From assembly GCA_020434565.1 (NCBI GenBank), contig JAGRAO010000003.1, positions 1 through 53,139 of the forward strand: 53,139 bases of DNA. The letters run 5' to 3'. The position numbers and the translations under genes are program-made. This stretch comes from Bdellovibrionales bacterium. GTDB taxonomy: Bacteria; Bdellovibrionota_C; UBA2361; RFPC01. Shown here one piece after another: positions 1-8,769 of this stretch. Positions within the stretch are counted from its first letter, which is position 1. Each line of letters starts with the position of its first letter. A model generated the notes under the pieces. That model did no database searches and was not told the origin of the DNA. It was given only the letters and a program-made list of their open reading frames with translations.

Positions 1-2
1 AG

Positions 3-209
3 GCTGGACAGATTACCTTGAAGCTTCTGGAGTCTGCTGTCGCGAATGCAAAGCATACGACTTCAGTTGATGTGGATGATCTTTGGGTTACGGGTGGTTT
101 CGTAAACATGGGAAAGACCATGCGGCGATTCCTTCCAAGAGCTCAAGGGAGAGCGACCCCGCTTCGTAAGCGTGCCTCTCACATCACGGTAGAGCTTGGG
201 CTTCGGTAG
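3..209 (+). CDS. rplV: Ribosomal protein uL22 (L22), 3' part
   Basis: C-terminal part of the large-subunit protein L22, which binds 23S rRNA and lines the exit tunnel. The reading frame is open from the window edge ([16 protein letters not shown]), matching the family's conserved helix. It continues into the basic hairpin segment ([12 protein letters not shown]) that forms the tunnel loop and ends with the usual I-T-V-E-L-like strand. The start lies upstream of the window. Gene order (next is rpsC) is standard for the S10 operon, but the following 320-base gap is not. Confidence 0.95.
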   Translation, partial: AGQITLKLLESAVANAKHTTSVDVDDLWVTGGFVNMGKTMRRFLPRAQGRATPLRKRASHITVELGLR

Positions 210-277
210 TACGAATCCCGTTTTCGAGAAGGTTTTTATGGCTTTTGAGGTGTGAATAAACCCCTCATAGGCCTGAA

Positions 278-306
278 TTGATTGGGGTATATGCTTGCTG
301 TAGTAT
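278..306 (+). promoter_or_regulatory. Possible sigma70-like promoter for rpsC and downstream genes
   Basis: TTGATT (278-283) and TAGTAT (301-306) are separated by 17 bases, with four of six matches in each hexamer. Transcription from it would begin at the edge of the hairpin array, so the repeats would form the 5' end of the message. The match is modest and could be chance. Confidence 0.3.
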
Positions 307-444
307 TGTCACCCCCGGTTTGCACAGCAAACCGACCCCTGAGGGGTAGGGTGTCACCCGGCCTCGCTAACGCGAGTCCACCCCTGAGGGGTTAGGTTGT
401 CACCCCCGGTTTGCACAGCAAACCGACCCCTGAGGGGTAGGGTG
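306..444 (+). repeat. Three tandem ~45-base hairpin units
   Basis: Two identical 48-base copies (306-353 and 397-444) flank a diverged middle copy (about 352-396). In the outer copies the sequence CGGTTTGC-ACA-GCAAACCG forms a perfect 8-bp hairpin, followed by ACCCC-TGA-GGGGT. Both are enclosed by CACCC and GGGTG, giving a three-way, tRNA-like cloverleaf fold. The middle copy has a different first hairpin (CTCGC-TAAC-GCGAG) but keeps CCCC-TGA-GGGG. A changed sequence with preserved pairing suggests that structure is under selection. Confidence 0.85.
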
Positions 445-529
445 GGGCGGAGAGAGTTCAGTAGGGAGAAGGGATTCTCCAGGAGAGTTTGAGTTTTTAG
501 AAAACGTAAGTTGAACGAAGGATAATTGA

Positions 530-1195
530 ATGGGTCAGAAGGTACATCCGTACGGACTTCGAGTTGGAATCATCGAGACATGGCGTTCGAGATGGTTTGG
601 AACGAAGGGAGCAATTGCTCGTTACATCGGTGAAGATCGAGAGATCCGTCGGTACGTAAAATCTAAATTGCAAAACGCTGGAATCTCTAAAGTAGAGATC
701 GAGCGTGCTGCTGCGAAGGTGAAGATCAATATCTACTCAGCTAAGCCGGGACTCGTCATTGGTAAGAAGGGAAAAGATATTGAAGAACTTCGGGCGAAGC
801 TTCGGAATCTCGTTCGCCGAGAGATCAGCCTGAACATCATCGAAGCTCGAAAGGCTGACATGGATGCCCAGTTGGTCGCTGAAAATATCGCGTTTCAGCT
901 CTCCCGTCGGGTCAATTTTCGACGTGCTATGAAGGATGCCGTTTCTCGAGCTGTTCGAGTAGGTGCTGAGGGTATCAAAGTAACTGTTTCTGGTCGTTTG
1001 AACGGGGCAGATATTGCACGAAGTGAGCAGTACAAAGAGGGAAGGATTCCTCTTCATACTCTCAGAGCTGAAATTGATTACGGATTTGCTGAAGCAATGA
1101 CAACGTACGGCCTTATTGGGGTAAAAACCTGGGTATTTAAGGGAGAAAAATTCGATCCGGATGAGCAGGTACCGGTCGAAGCGATGCAGCTCTAG
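530..1195 (+). CDS. rpsC: Ribosomal protein uS3 (S3)
   Basis: Small-subunit protein S3, near the mRNA entry site. The 221 residues begin M-G-Q-K-V-H-P-Y-G-L-R, the invariant family start, and contain a type-2 KH domain with the G-L-V-I-G-K-K-G-K-D loop near residue 76. The C-terminal half has the conserved G-R-L-N-G-A-D-I-A-R-S-E motif. Length is normal. The start has AAGGA upstream. Confidence 0.98.
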   Translation: MGQKVHPYGLRVGIIETWRSRWFGTKGAIARYIGEDREIRRYVKSKLQNAGISKVEIERAAAKVKINIYSAKPGLVIGKKGKDIEELRAKLRNLVRREISLNIIEARKADMDAQLVAENIAFQLSRRVNFRRAMKDAVSRAVRVGAEGIKVTVSGRLNGADIARSEQYKEGRIPLHTLRAEIDYGFAEAMTTYGLIGVKTWVFKGEKFDPDEQVPVEAMQL

Positions 1196-1268
1196 AGAGA
1201 GGCGAGAGAGGGAAAACAGCCCGACGTCACCCGTTCGAGAGAGCATGGATTTGGAAGGATAGCGAGAG

Positions 1269-1694
1269 ATGCAACAGCCAAAGAAGTTTAAATACCGCAA
1301 GCAGATGAAACAGTCTCGGAAGCTGAGAGGCACTGAGACCCGTGGATGCGAAGTGTCTTTTGGTGACTTCGGACTTCAAGCGATGGAATCCGGATGGATC
1401 ACGGCGCGCCAAATTGAAGCGAGTCGGGTTGCTTTGACGCGGCATGCGAAGCGGGGCGGGAAAGTCTGGATCAGAATGTTTCCAGACAAGCCGATCACCA
1501 CAAAGCCAGCCGAAACTCGGATGGGTAAAGGAAAGGGCGCTCCAGATCATTGGGTGGCAACGATTCGAGCCGGTCGCGTGATGTTTGAAATCACGGGTGT
1601 AGAGAAGCCGTTGGCGAAGCGAGCTCTTGAGCTTGCAGCTGCCAAGCTGCCAATTAAGTGCCAGGTGATCGAGCGATCGAAGACGATCTTGTAA
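1269..1694 (+). CDS. rplP: Ribosomal protein uL16 (L16)
   Basis: Large-subunit protein L16, which helps to position A-site tRNA. The 141 residues show the hallmark G-D-F-G-L-Q-A segment, the [13 protein letters not shown] loop, and the C-terminal [12 protein letters not shown] strand. It lies 73 bases after rpsC, a little wider than usual, and just before rpmC. Confidence 0.98.
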   Translation: MQQPKKFKYRKQMKQSRKLRGTETRGCEVSFGDFGLQAMESGWITARQIEASRVALTRHAKRGGKVWIRMFPDKPITTKPAETRMGKGKGAPDHWVATIRAGRVMFEITGVEKPLAKRALELAAAKLPIKCQVIERSKTIL

Positions 1695-1718
1695 GAGAAG
1701 TTTTGTAAGAGAAGAGTG

Positions 1719-1931
1719 ATGAAAAAGAAAGACAACCTCAAAGAACTCCGAGACCTCTCTCTTGAGCAGCTTAAGGCAAAAGTGAAAGAGCTCAATGAAG
1801 AGGGCATGAAGCTTCGGTTCCGAAAGTCTTCTGGGCAGCTTGATCAGACCCACAGGTTTGGTGAGGCGAAAACTCAGTTGGCCCAGGCGAAAACGGTGCT
1901 CGCCGAAAAGCTTGCAAGTGCAGCGGGATAA
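1719..1931 (+). CDS. rpmC: Ribosomal protein uL29 (L29)
   Basis: Small helical-hairpin protein at the tunnel exit, where it helps to dock SRP and trigger factor. It has 70 residues with the typical L-R-D-L-S-L-E-Q-L motif and the helix E-E-G-M-K-L-R-F-R-K-S-S-G-Q-L. A GTG at 1716 directly before the ATG would add one residue. ATG at 1719 is preferred because AAGAG at 1707-1711 is at proper spacing. Confidence 0.96.
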   Translation: MKKKDNLKELRDLSLEQLKAKVKELNEEGMKLRFRKSSGQLDQTHRFGEAKTQLAQAKTVLAEKLASAAG

Positions 1932-1962
1932 ATTTCTAGGCGTTGAGCGAAGGAAAACAGCA

Positions 1963-2244
1963 ATGACAGAGAATACAGAAAATAAGAGTGCATCGAGGGG
2001 TCTTCCGAAGAGGCTCGAAGGAGTCGTGGTCAGTACAAAAATGAATAAGACCATCGTTGTGTCGATCTCTCGTCAGGTAAAGCACCGTACGTATAAAAAA
2101 TTCGTTCGCGAAACAAAGCGATACCACGCTCACGACGAGCGGATGGAAGCGAAAGAGGGCGATACCGTCCAAATCGTGGAAACCCGTCCGATGAGTAAGC
2201 TCAAGCGGTGGAGAATGCAGAAAATTATTACTCGAGCTGTTTAA
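1963..2244 (+). CDS. rpsQ: Ribosomal protein uS17 (S17)
   Basis: OB-fold primary 16S-rRNA-binding protein. Starting at ATG 1963 gives 93 residues with L-E-G-V-V-V-S-T-K-M-N-K-T-I-V-V, the family signature, and a basic tail. The frame is open further upstream into rpmC, but that extension overlaps rpmC and has no family similarity. AAGGA at about 1950 supports the chosen start. Confidence 0.97.
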   Translation: MTENTENKSASRGLPKRLEGVVVSTKMNKTIVVSISRQVKHRTYKKFVRETKRYHAHDERMEAKEGDTVQIVETRPMSKLKRWRMQKIITRAV

Positions 2245-2335
2245 GAAAAACTATTTGGAAAGAGAGTAAAGAGAGCTGTTAGGAAAACTGGCAGCACTTC
2301 TTGAAGAGAACAAACGTTTCAAAGAGGTCTCAACC

Positions 2336-2704
2336 ATGATTCAGATGAAGTCCCTGGTAAATATCGCGGACAACTCCGGTGCGAGAAAGGCAGTTTGCGT
2401 GAAAGTGCTTGGTGGGTCTAAGCGCCGATATGCCGGAATCGGCGATGTTATTGTCGTTGCAGTTCGTGAGGCTCTTCCGAATTCGAAAATTGCAAAAGGC
2501 TCCGTGCATAAAGCGGTGATCGTTCGTACTGCAAAAGAGGTTCGCCGTGAAGATGGTTCCTATATTCGGTTTGATGATAACAGCGCGGTTTTGATTAACA
2601 GCCAAAAAGAGCCAGTTGGAACTCGGATCTTTGGTCCAGTGGCCCGGGAGTTGCGTGGTCAGAAGTTTATGAAGATCGTGTCTTTGGCGCCGGAGGTGCT
2701 TTAG
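2336..2704 (+). CDS. rplN: Ribosomal protein uL14 (L14)
   Basis: Large-subunit protein at the intersubunit face. The 122 residues have the standard length and contain [16 protein letters not shown] at the start and the conserved [10 protein letters not shown] motif near the end. It is the first gene after rpsQ, with a 91-base gap containing a GAGG-type ribosome-binding site. Confidence 0.98.
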   Translation: MIQMKSLVNIADNSGARKAVCVKVLGGSKRRYAGIGDVIVVAVREALPNSKIAKGSVHKAVIVRTAKEVRREDGSYIRFDDNSAVLINSQKEPVGTRIFGPVARELRGQKFMKIVSLAPEVL

Positions 2705-2764
2705 GACAGGCGTGAGTTTCGATACTCGGAACAGAACTCGAGGAAGGGAGTGAGATAGAGAGAA

Positions 2765-3166
2765 ATGGCACAAGCAAAGCAAAATGCTTCAAAGCAGGTA
2801 GCCCGGCGACAGGCGTCACGTGGTCTGAAAAAGGGTGATCCGGTCATGGTTATAGCCGGTGGTCACAAGGTGAAGCGCCCGAACAAGGGAAAGGTCGGGA
2901 AGATCATGAGTTTTGTTGGCAAAGAGCGTGACCGGGTGATTGTTGAAGGGATCAACATGATCACGAAGCACCAACGCGCAACTGCTCCTGGTAAGCCAGC
3001 GGGGAAGCTGCAGAAAGAGGGTTCAATCCATATTTCGAACGTCATGTATTACGTTGAGAAAATTAAGAGCCCTGTTCGGCTACGGCATCAATTTCTCGAA
3101 GATGGAAAGAAGGTTCGAGGCTACATCCACCCTGAGAACGGGGAGTTCGTGCAGTTGGAGAGCTAG
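2765..3166 (+). CDS. rplX: Ribosomal protein uL24 (L24)
   Basis: Assembly-initiator protein of the large subunit. A KOW motif lies at residues 22-50 (K-K-G-D-P-V-M-V-I-A-G...G-K-V-G-K-I). At 133 residues it is longer than the usual 100-110, with a basic, Gln- and Ala-rich N-terminal extension of about 20 residues and an extended C-terminal end. Confidence 0.96.
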   Translation: MAQAKQNASKQVARRQASRGLKKGDPVMVIAGGHKVKRPNKGKVGKIMSFVGKERDRVIVEGINMITKHQRATAPGKPAGKLQKEGSIHISNVMYYVEKIKSPVRLRHQFLEDGKKVRGYIHPENGEFVQLES

Positions 3167-3222
3167 TTTTCGGAGTTTGTCTAAGAACGAGCTGCTGAGA
3201 GAGAAAGAAAGAGAGTTTTGAT

Positions 3223-3762
3223 ATGAAAAGAGTAAAAGAGCGATACGAAGAGAGCGTTATCCCGGCTTTGAAGAAACAGTTTAGCTATTCTTCACCGATG
3301 CAAGTTCCTCGACTTGAGAAAATCGTTTTGAACTGTGGAGTTGGAGAAACAACCGCAAACAGTAAGGCGATGGAGTTTGCGACTTACGCTCTCACACAGA
3401 TCAGCGGTCAGAAGCCCCTCGTTACTCGGGCGAAAAAATCAATTGCGACCTTTAAACTCCGTGAGGGACTCGCTATCGGGGCAAAGGTAACGCTTCGGGG
3501 AAAGAGAATGTATGACTTTCTCGATCGGCTCATTACTGTCGCGCTTCCCCGGGTAAGAGACTTTCGTGGAACACCGCGTAAGGGGTTCGATGGACGTGGA
3601 AACTATACGCTCGGAATCAAAGAGCAGATCGTTTTTCCGGAAGTGAACCTCGACAAGCTCGATAAAGTTCGTGGAATGGACGTGACGTTTGTTACGACAG
3701 CTCGAACTGATGATGAAGGGAGAGCATTGCTTGAAGGTATGGGTCTACCGTTCCGTAAGTAA
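3223..3762 (+). CDS. rplE: Ribosomal protein uL5 (L5)
   Basis: 5S-rRNA-binding protein of the central protuberance. The 179 residues match the family length. Landmarks are [11 protein letters not shown] near residue 30, the [15 protein letters not shown] segment, and R-D-F-R-G at about residue 108. The gene is followed by rpsN, as is typical. Confidence 0.98.
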   Translation: MKRVKERYEESVIPALKKQFSYSSPMQVPRLEKIVLNCGVGETTANSKAMEFATYALTQISGQKPLVTRAKKSIATFKLREGLAIGAKVTLRGKRMYDFLDRLITVALPRVRDFRGTPRKGFDGRGNYTLGIKEQIVFPEVNLDKLDKVRGMDVTFVTTARTDDEGRALLEGMGLPFRK

Positions 3763-3800
3763 GAGAAGCACTCGAGAGATTTCAGGAATAAGGAGAATCA

Positions 3801-3986
3801 GTGGCAAAGAAGTCAATGTTAGAAAAACAGCGAAGGACTCCAAAGTTTGGAGTTCGTGGGTATACCCGATGTCAGTGTTGTGGTCGCCCTCGGTCGGTGT
3901 ATCGGAAATTCATGCTGTGTCGCATCTGTTTTCGTGAGCAGGCGCACCGGGGTCTCATTCCTGGTGTCGTGAAAGCGAGTTGGTAG
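3801..3986 (+). CDS. rpsN: Ribosomal protein uS14, zinc-binding type
   Basis: Short, zinc-type S14 of 61 residues. Four cysteines (C24, C27, C40, C43) form two CxxC knuckles, so this is the C+ form rather than the longer zinc-free form. It starts with GTG, with AAGGAG seven bases upstream. The C-terminal half [17 protein letters not shown] is diagnostic. Confidence 0.97.
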   Translation: MAKKSMLEKQRRTPKFGVRGYTRCQCCGRPRSVYRKFMLCRICFREQAHRGLIPGVVKASW

Positions 3987-4017
3987 CAATAGGAAGAAAG
4001 AGAGAGGAAGAGTACAC

Positions 4018-4422
4018 ATGGTTACGGATCCGATAGCAGATCTCTTAACAAGAATCCGAAATGCTCAGCGAATTGGGCAGCGAAACACAATCGTTTCAAA
4101 GTCAAATACCGCGGAACGAGTTCTGAATGTCTTGAAGGAGGAAGGGTTTATCACCGGGTTTTCCTCTGAAAAAACTGAGGGAAATTCGTTTGAGCACTAT
4201 TCGGTTGAACTCAAGTATTACCCGAATGGGGACCCGTTGATTGTTGAGGCCAAGCGAATGAGCAAGCCAGGCCGTCGCCACTACTCAAAGCACGGGGATC
4301 TTCCACAAGTTCACCGTGGCCTAGGAGTTTGCTTGGTGTCGACCTCGGCTGGAGTTATGTCTGATCGACAGGCTCGGAAACAAGGTGTTGGGGGAGAGAT
4401 CCTGGCTTTCATCAGTAGCTAG
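4018..4422 (+). CDS. rpsH: Ribosomal protein uS8 (S8)
   Basis: Primary 16S-binding protein of the platform and, in E. coli, the translational repressor of the spc operon. The 134 residues include D-P-I-A-D-L-L-T-R-I-R-N-A at the N terminus and the C-terminal S-T-S-A-G-V-M-S-D-R-Q-A-R signature. Whether it autoregulates here is unknown. Confidence 0.97.
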   Translation: MVTDPIADLLTRIRNAQRIGQRNTIVSKSNTAERVLNVLKEEGFITGFSSEKTEGNSFEHYSVELKYYPNGDPLIVEAKRMSKPGRRHYSKHGDLPQVHRGLGVCLVSTSAGVMSDRQARKQGVGGEILAFISS

Positions 4423-4441
4423 CCGGACAGAGGAGAACGTC

Positions 4442-4978
4442 ATGTCACGTATTGGAAAATTACCAGTTGAAATGCCGAATGGGGTCAAAGCCTCAGTATC
4501 TGGTCAGATTGTTAAGGTAGAAGGGCCAAAGGGGAAGCTCGAGTATACCGTTCATGAGATGCTTGGAGTGTCGGTCGATGGCTCAACCGTGGTCGTCACC
4601 CCGAAAGATAAGAGTAAGCAGACTCGTGCGAACTGGGGCACAACCCGTTCCGTAATTGAAAACATGGTTCTTGGCGTAACTGATAAGTGGAAGAAGAGAC
4701 TTGAGCTCGTTGGAGTCGGATTCACAGCCGCTCTTGCTGGAAACAAGTTGACGCTCGCCACAGGGTATTCGCACAAAACTGAAGTTATTATCCCCCAAGG
4801 GATCGAAGCGAAGGTTGGGAAGCAGGAGATCGAACTCGAATCGTGTGACCGTCAACTCCTTGGAAAGGTTGCTGCTGGTATCCGCGACGTATGTCCTCCG
4901 GAGCCGTATCTTGGAAAAGGTATTCGGTTCGCCGGTGAGAATGTTCGAAGAAAAGCCGGTAAGGCTGGAGCGAAGTAG
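4442..4978 (+). CDS. rplF: Ribosomal protein uL6 (L6)
   Basis: Large-subunit protein near the sarcin-ricin loop. ATG 4442 gives 178 residues starting M-S-R-I-G-K-L-P-V, the canonical start. AGAGGAG just upstream acts as ribosome-binding site. An upstream in-frame start inside rpsH is rejected. The C-terminal P-P-E-P-Y-L-G-K-G-I-R-F motif is conserved. Confidence 0.98.
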   Translation: MSRIGKLPVEMPNGVKASVSGQIVKVEGPKGKLEYTVHEMLGVSVDGSTVVVTPKDKSKQTRANWGTTRSVIENMVLGVTDKWKKRLELVGVGFTAALAGNKLTLATGYSHKTEVIIPQGIEAKVGKQEIELESCDRQLLGKVAAGIRDVCPPEPYLGKGIRFAGENVRRKAGKAGAK

Positions 4979-5017
4979 ATCAGCTCTTAAGATACAAGAT
5001 GATTTAAAGGTGATGCT

Positions 5018-5422
5018 ATGAGTAAGAAAGATAGTCAGATGACAGCCCGTCAAAGAAGGCGGTATCGAATTCGAAAGCGGATCTCGGGTAGCGCGGAGCG
5101 ACCTCGTTTGAGCGTTTATCGAAGTGATAAGTTTACGTATGCGCAACTGATCCAGGATGACTCTGAGAAAACAGTTTTCTCTTGTTCAACAAAGGATAAG
5201 GCCGTCTTGGATCTTATTGGGTCTGTAGAGAAAGAAGGGCTTGCTTCGACTGCTACCAGTTCGAAGAGCACCCTCGCTGCGAAAGCGTTGGGGTTAAAAG
5301 TTGCAGAGCTCTGTAAAGAAAAATCTATCAAGAAGGTTGTCTTTGATCGTGGTGGTTACCTCTATCACGGGCGAATTCAGGCTGTCGCAGAAGGTGCGAG
5401 AGAAGGGGGACTTGAGCTGTAA
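5018..5422 (+). CDS. rplR: Ribosomal protein uL18 (L18)
   Basis: 5S-rRNA-binding protein. The 134 residues carry the R-R-Y-R-I-R-K-R-I-S-G N-terminal arm, R-P-R-L-S-V-Y-R-S, and the C-terminal V-V-F-D-R-G-G-Y-L-Y-H-G-R-I-Q-A signature. It is about 12-15 residues longer than typical, through a Ser/Lys-rich insertion in the middle. Confidence 0.97.
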   Translation: MSKKDSQMTARQRRRYRIRKRISGSAERPRLSVYRSDKFTYAQLIQDDSEKTVFSCSTKDKAVLDLIGSVEKEGLASTATSSKSTLAAKALGLKVAELCKEKSIKKVVFDRGGYLYHGRIQAVAEGAREGGLEL

Positions 5423-5495
5423 GAGGCTCCGAAACGAGATTTTGGTTGCGGCCTTCACCACGAGACGAGGTCGAGTTTGAAAGAGAGCGATTGAT

Positions 5496-6032
5496 ATGAA
5501 ATTGAAAGACAGAATGCATGAACGGCGGGTAGCGGCAGAGGACTGCGGTGAGCTGACCGACAAGACAGTTTTCATCAACCGTGTAGCGAAGGTGGTGAAA
5601 GGGGGTCGTCGGTTTAGTTTTAGTGCTCTTGTTGTTACAGGTGACGGGCAAGGGCATGTTGGATTCGGACTTGGAAAGGCAAACGAAGTGCCCGAAGCTA
5701 TTCGTAAGGCGTCTGAAGCCGCAAGAAAGAGTCTTGTTCGAGTGCCGATGCGTGGCGCAACGGTGCCGCATGACATCCTCGGAAAGTTCGGACCTGCGAC
5801 AGTTGTTATTAAGCCAGCCCCTCCGGGAACTGGGGTAATCGCCGGATCGGTAGTTCGTGCTGTAGTTGAATCTGCTGGAATCCAAGATATTCGAACAAAG
5901 TGTATCGGATCAAATCGTGCACAGAACGTCATTCAAGCGACGATGGCAGGTCTTCTTGGAATAAGGGAGCCTGAATTGGTTGCTGAGCTTCGAGGATTGA
6001 GCCTGGAAGAGATTGGATACGCTCCCTACTAA
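5496..6032 (+). CDS. rpsE: Ribosomal protein uS5 (S5)
   Basis: Small-subunit protein important for translational accuracy. The 178 residues contain the dsRNA-binding-like N-terminal domain ([18 protein letters not shown]) and the [13 protein letters not shown] motif, followed by the C-terminal ribosomal S5 fold with [11 protein letters not shown]. Length is slightly above the family mean. Confidence 0.97.
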   Translation: MKLKDRMHERRVAAEDCGELTDKTVFINRVAKVVKGGRRFSFSALVVTGDGQGHVGFGLGKANEVPEAIRKASEAARKSLVRVPMRGATVPHDILGKFGPATVVIKPAPPGTGVIAGSVVRAVVESAGIQDIRTKCIGSNRAQNVIQATMAGLLGIREPELVAELRGLSLEEIGYAPY

Positions 6033-6084
6033 GAGGTAATGGGTTGCACCGAAGACAGAGAGAGCGCAAAGCAAAGAGGGGAAT

Positions 6085-6291
6085 ATGGAATCAGATCAAC
6101 AGCTGCCAGAAAAAATAGAAGTTCGGCAAATTAGAGGGACGGTCTGTCGGACTCAAAAAGTACGACGGACTCTCGCTGCGTTGGGTTTGGGAAGGATCGG
6201 AAAGTCGAAGGTTCTCCCTGCTAACCCAGCAGTGGTTGGAATGATTCGTTCGGTACGTCACCTTGTCGAAGTTAAACCTGCTAAGGAATAA
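6085..6291 (+). CDS. rpmD: Ribosomal protein uL30 (L30)
   Basis: Small large-subunit protein, 68 residues. After a short N-terminal extension it shows the typical core: I-R-G-T-V-C-R-T-Q-K-V-R-R-T-L-A-A-L-G-L-G-R-I-G-K, then a conserved V-G-M-I-R-S-V-R-H-L-V-E-V strand. It sits in its standard place between rpsE and rplO. Confidence 0.95.
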   Translation: MESDQQLPEKIEVRQIRGTVCRTQKVRRTLAALGLGRIGKSKVLPANPAVVGMIRSVRHLVEVKPAKE

Positions 6292-6353
6292 GGCAGGAGG
6301 GGATAGGTTGGTGACGCGCAAGTAGCCGCGTTGTTCGGAAAGAGGAGATCACG

Positions 6354-6881
6354 ATGGAAGAGAAAGATATGCAAGAAATGGAACAGGGGGGTCTGACCCT
6401 TGAGTCACTCGCTCCACTTCCTGGTTCTCGAAAAACGGGGAAGCGTTTGGGACGGGGTGAGAGCTCAGGTCTCGGGAAGACTTCAGGAAAGGGAAACAAA
6501 GGACAACTCGCTCGGTCTGGTGGAAAGGTGCCGGCTTGGTTTGAGGGCGGACAGATGCCTTTGTACCGACGAATTCGTAAGGTTGGATTTCGATCAAGAA
6601 AGATTCGCGACGGTATTAACCAATATCAGATAGTAAATGTTGCTGAACTTGAAAAATTCGAGTCAGGAACAGTTGTTGATGAGGTGACCCTTGCAAGCAT
6701 TGGTCTTGGACCGCGCGCTCATAAGCTCGCTGGTACAAAAATTCTTGGAAATGGCGAACTCACTAAAAAACTTACGGTGAAGGTACAGGCTATCTCCCAA
6801 GCTGCTCAAGCAAAAATTGAGAAGGCGGGAGGAACTGTGGAGATAGTTTCGCTGTCGAAATCAGCAGTAGCTGCTGAATAG
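6354..6881 (+). CDS. rplO: Ribosomal protein uL15 (L15)
   Basis: Large-subunit assembly protein of 175 residues. The basic Gly-rich N-terminal arm (G-K-R-L-G-R-G-E-S-S-G-L-G-K-T-S-G-K-G) and the F-E-G-G-Q-M-P-L-Y-R-R motif are diagnostic. It begins with an acidic extension of roughly 16 residues not normally seen. AGGAG six bases before ATG 6354 supports this start. Confidence 0.97.
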   Translation: MEEKDMQEMEQGGLTLESLAPLPGSRKTGKRLGRGESSGLGKTSGKGNKGQLARSGGKVPAWFEGGQMPLYRRIRKVGFRSRKIRDGINQYQIVNVAELEKFESGTVVDEVTLASIGLGPRAHKLAGTKILGNGELTKKLTVKVQAISQAAQAKIEKAGGTVEIVSLSKSAVAAE

Positions 6882-7365
6882 TCCGCTTTCGAATAAGCCC
6901 ATTCTGTTTGCGAAATGCGGCATCTGAGGGTTCCTTTCCTAGGCAAGAGGGAAGTACTCGTTTCAAAGAGGTAAAATCTTCTCTTGAGAGCCAATTGAGC
7001 TGCAGAGAAGCCTGCTTTGTGGCATTCCTGCCGAGGCTTGCTATAGTTTGTGAAGATCTGGAGGGAGCGATTTGAGCGACTCTCTGGGTGCAGAGTCTTT
7101 GGATCTGTGATATCCCAGTTTCTCGTCATGTGAACTTGGTAGGCTAGGTTTTGAATGATGCTCGCTATTGTGATTTGCAAAGAGATATCTCAATCTTTTA
7201 ACTCATCAGAATAGAAGAAGCTCGCTGAAATGAGAATGTCTTCGACGGGACACGAATTTCGATTAACACGAAGAGGTGTTTGTACCAGACTGCCTTTCGC
7301 AAGAAGCGGAAGGAGGCTGGTGCGAAATCACTTCTGAAGAAAAATTCTAACAAAAGAGAGAGCAG
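6882..7365 (+). other. 484-base leader before secY, no gene seen
   Basis: rplO and secY are usually close together, so this gap is long. No protein-coding stretch is convincing on either strand. One candidate extended -10 element (TG-C-TATAGT, 7039-7047) suggests a separate promoter for secY-adk. I see no terminator with a U-run. Confidence 0.6.
7020..7047 (+). promoter_or_regulatory. Possible extended -10 promoter ahead of secY
   Basis: TG at 7039-7040, one base, then TATAGT at 7042-7047 fits the extended -10 pattern TGnTATAAT with one mismatch. The -35 region (TGGCAT with a 16-base spacer) is weak. It would give secY-adk a message with a leader of about 310 bases. Confidence 0.3.
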
Positions 7366-8706
7366 ATGATTGGTGGTCTTGGAGATATCGGCAAAGTTCC
7401 AGAACTTCGAAAGAGGATCTTTTTTACGATCCTTATGCTCGCTGTTTATCGGATGGGAGTTTACGTCTCGACCCCGGGTATTAACGTAGAAGCGCTTCGG
7501 AATCTCTTTGGACAGGCAGACGGAACTCTGTTTGGCCTCATTAACATGTTTTCGGGAGGTTCATTTGAGCGATTCTCGATCTTTACGCTCGGAATCATGC
7601 CCTACATCAGTGTGTCGATTATTGTTCAGGTTCTGACTCCCGCCATTCCGGCTTTGGAAGCATTGAAGAAAGAAGGGGAAGCGGGCAGGCGGATCCTCAC
7701 TCGGTATACGAGACAGGGGACAATTATTCTTGCTTTGTTCCAGAGCTTCTTCATTTCGATGGGGCTTGAAGGGCAAGGCCTCGTCCTTCAGCCGGGTTGG
7801 GCGTTTCGAATTTCTACGATGATTACCCTAACTGCCGGGACAGCGTTCATTATGTGGCTCGGCGAACAGATTACTGAAAAGGGAATTGGGAACGGTATCA
7901 GTATTATTATCTTCGCCGGGATCGTGGCGAGAATGCCCCAGGTCTTTATCTCAACTATCGCGTTGGCTCAAACCGGTGAGATTAGTCCTATAGTTATTCT
8001 CATGCTGCTCGTCTTTTGCGTGGCGACGGTGGCCGCGATTGTTTTTGTGGAACGGGCGCATAGGAAGATTCCGGTACAGTATCCCCGACGTATGGTGGGA
8101 AATAATCTCGCACAAGCTCAGACCCAACATATGCCATTAAAGGTAAATATGGCTGGAGTTATCCCTCCGATCTTCGCGTCAGCTTTTATGGTAGTTCCTG
8201 CTACCGTTGGATCGTTTTCGAATAATCCCACCCTTCAGGAATTCCTCTCGTACCTCACGCCTGGAACCTGGAGTTACACCGTTATCTTCGTGGGATTGAT
8301 TATTCTTTTCACCTATTTCTATGTACCGATCATTTTTAATCCAGAAGAGGTAGCAGAAAATCTCAAAAAGAATGGCGGCTTTATTCCAACCGTTCGCCCT
8401 GGAAAGCCCACGGCGGATTATCTTTTTGAGGTGTTGAATCGTCTAACAATGTGGGGTGCGCTCTACATCGCGTTGGTCTGTATCGTCCCACAACTTTTCT
8501 ATCTCGAAATGGGAGCGCAGAGTTTTAGCTACGTCTTTGGCGGAACAGCGATTTTGATTGCTGTTGCTGTTACGCTCGACACTGCTTCTCAAATCGAGTC
8601 GCACATTGTCTCTCGAAATTACGAAGCATTTATGAGTCGAACCTCCAAGAAACGGGGAGGGGTCGGTTCCATGAGCTACAGCAGGACACGTCTTTTGCGT
8701 CGATAG
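7366..8706 (+). CDS. secY: Protein translocase subunit SecY
   Basis: Channel-forming subunit of the SecYEG translocon in the inner membrane. The 446 residues show ten hydrophobic helices, the plug/TM2 region with F-S-G-G-S-F-E-R-F-S-I-F-T-L-G-I-M-P-Y-I-S, and the cytoplasmic R-R-I-P-V-Q-Y-type segment (here R-K-I-P-V-Q-Y-P-R-R) near residue 228. Length is typical. It lies upstream of adk, as in many proteobacteria. Confidence 0.98.
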   Translation: MIGGLGDIGKVPELRKRIFFTILMLAVYRMGVYVSTPGINVEALRNLFGQADGTLFGLINMFSGGSFERFSIFTLGIMPYISVSIIVQVLTPAIPALEALKKEGEAGRRILTRYTRQGTIILALFQSFFISMGLEGQGLVLQPGWAFRISTMITLTAGTAFIMWLGEQITEKGIGNGISIIIFAGIVARMPQVFISTIALAQTGEISPIVILMLLVFCVATVAAIVFVERAHRKIPVQYPRRMVGNNLAQAQTQHMPLKVNMAGVIPPIFASAFMVVPATVGSFSNNPTLQEFLSYLTPGTWSYTVIFVGLIILFTYFYVPIIFNPEEVAENLKKNGGFIPTVRPGKPTADYLFEVLNRLTMWGALYIALVCIVPQLFYLEMGAQSFSYVFGGTAILIAVAVTLDTASQIESHIVSRNYEAFMSRTSKKRGGVGSMSYSRTRLLRR

Positions 8707-8769
8707 GAGATTGGCTCTTGAGGAAGGGAGATGAGTTTTTGACTGGGTGTACGTGAGGGAGAGAACGAA

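Larger units (their letters stand above)
210..529 (+). other. Gene-free gap between rplV and rpsC with hairpin array
   Basis: These 320 bases separate two genes that are normally adjacent or overlapping. No credible protein is encoded. The gap holds a possible promoter (278-306), three tandem hairpin units (306-444) and the leader of rpsC with its AAGGA ribosome-binding site near 519. The array and promoter are listed separately. Confidence 0.8.

Noticed and set aside
737-1333. Minus-strand frame of 198 codons opposite rpsC
   Set aside because: It is a shadow of rpsC, has no ribosome-binding site and no similarity.
1227-2054. Minus-strand frame of 275 codons opposite rplP, rpmC and rpsQ
   Set aside because: It covers three certain ribosomal genes in antisense; composition is rich in Leu, Phe and Ser as expected of a shadow.
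5294-5932. Minus-strand frame of 212 codons opposite rplR and rpsE
   Set aside because: Antisense of certain genes, without a start signal.
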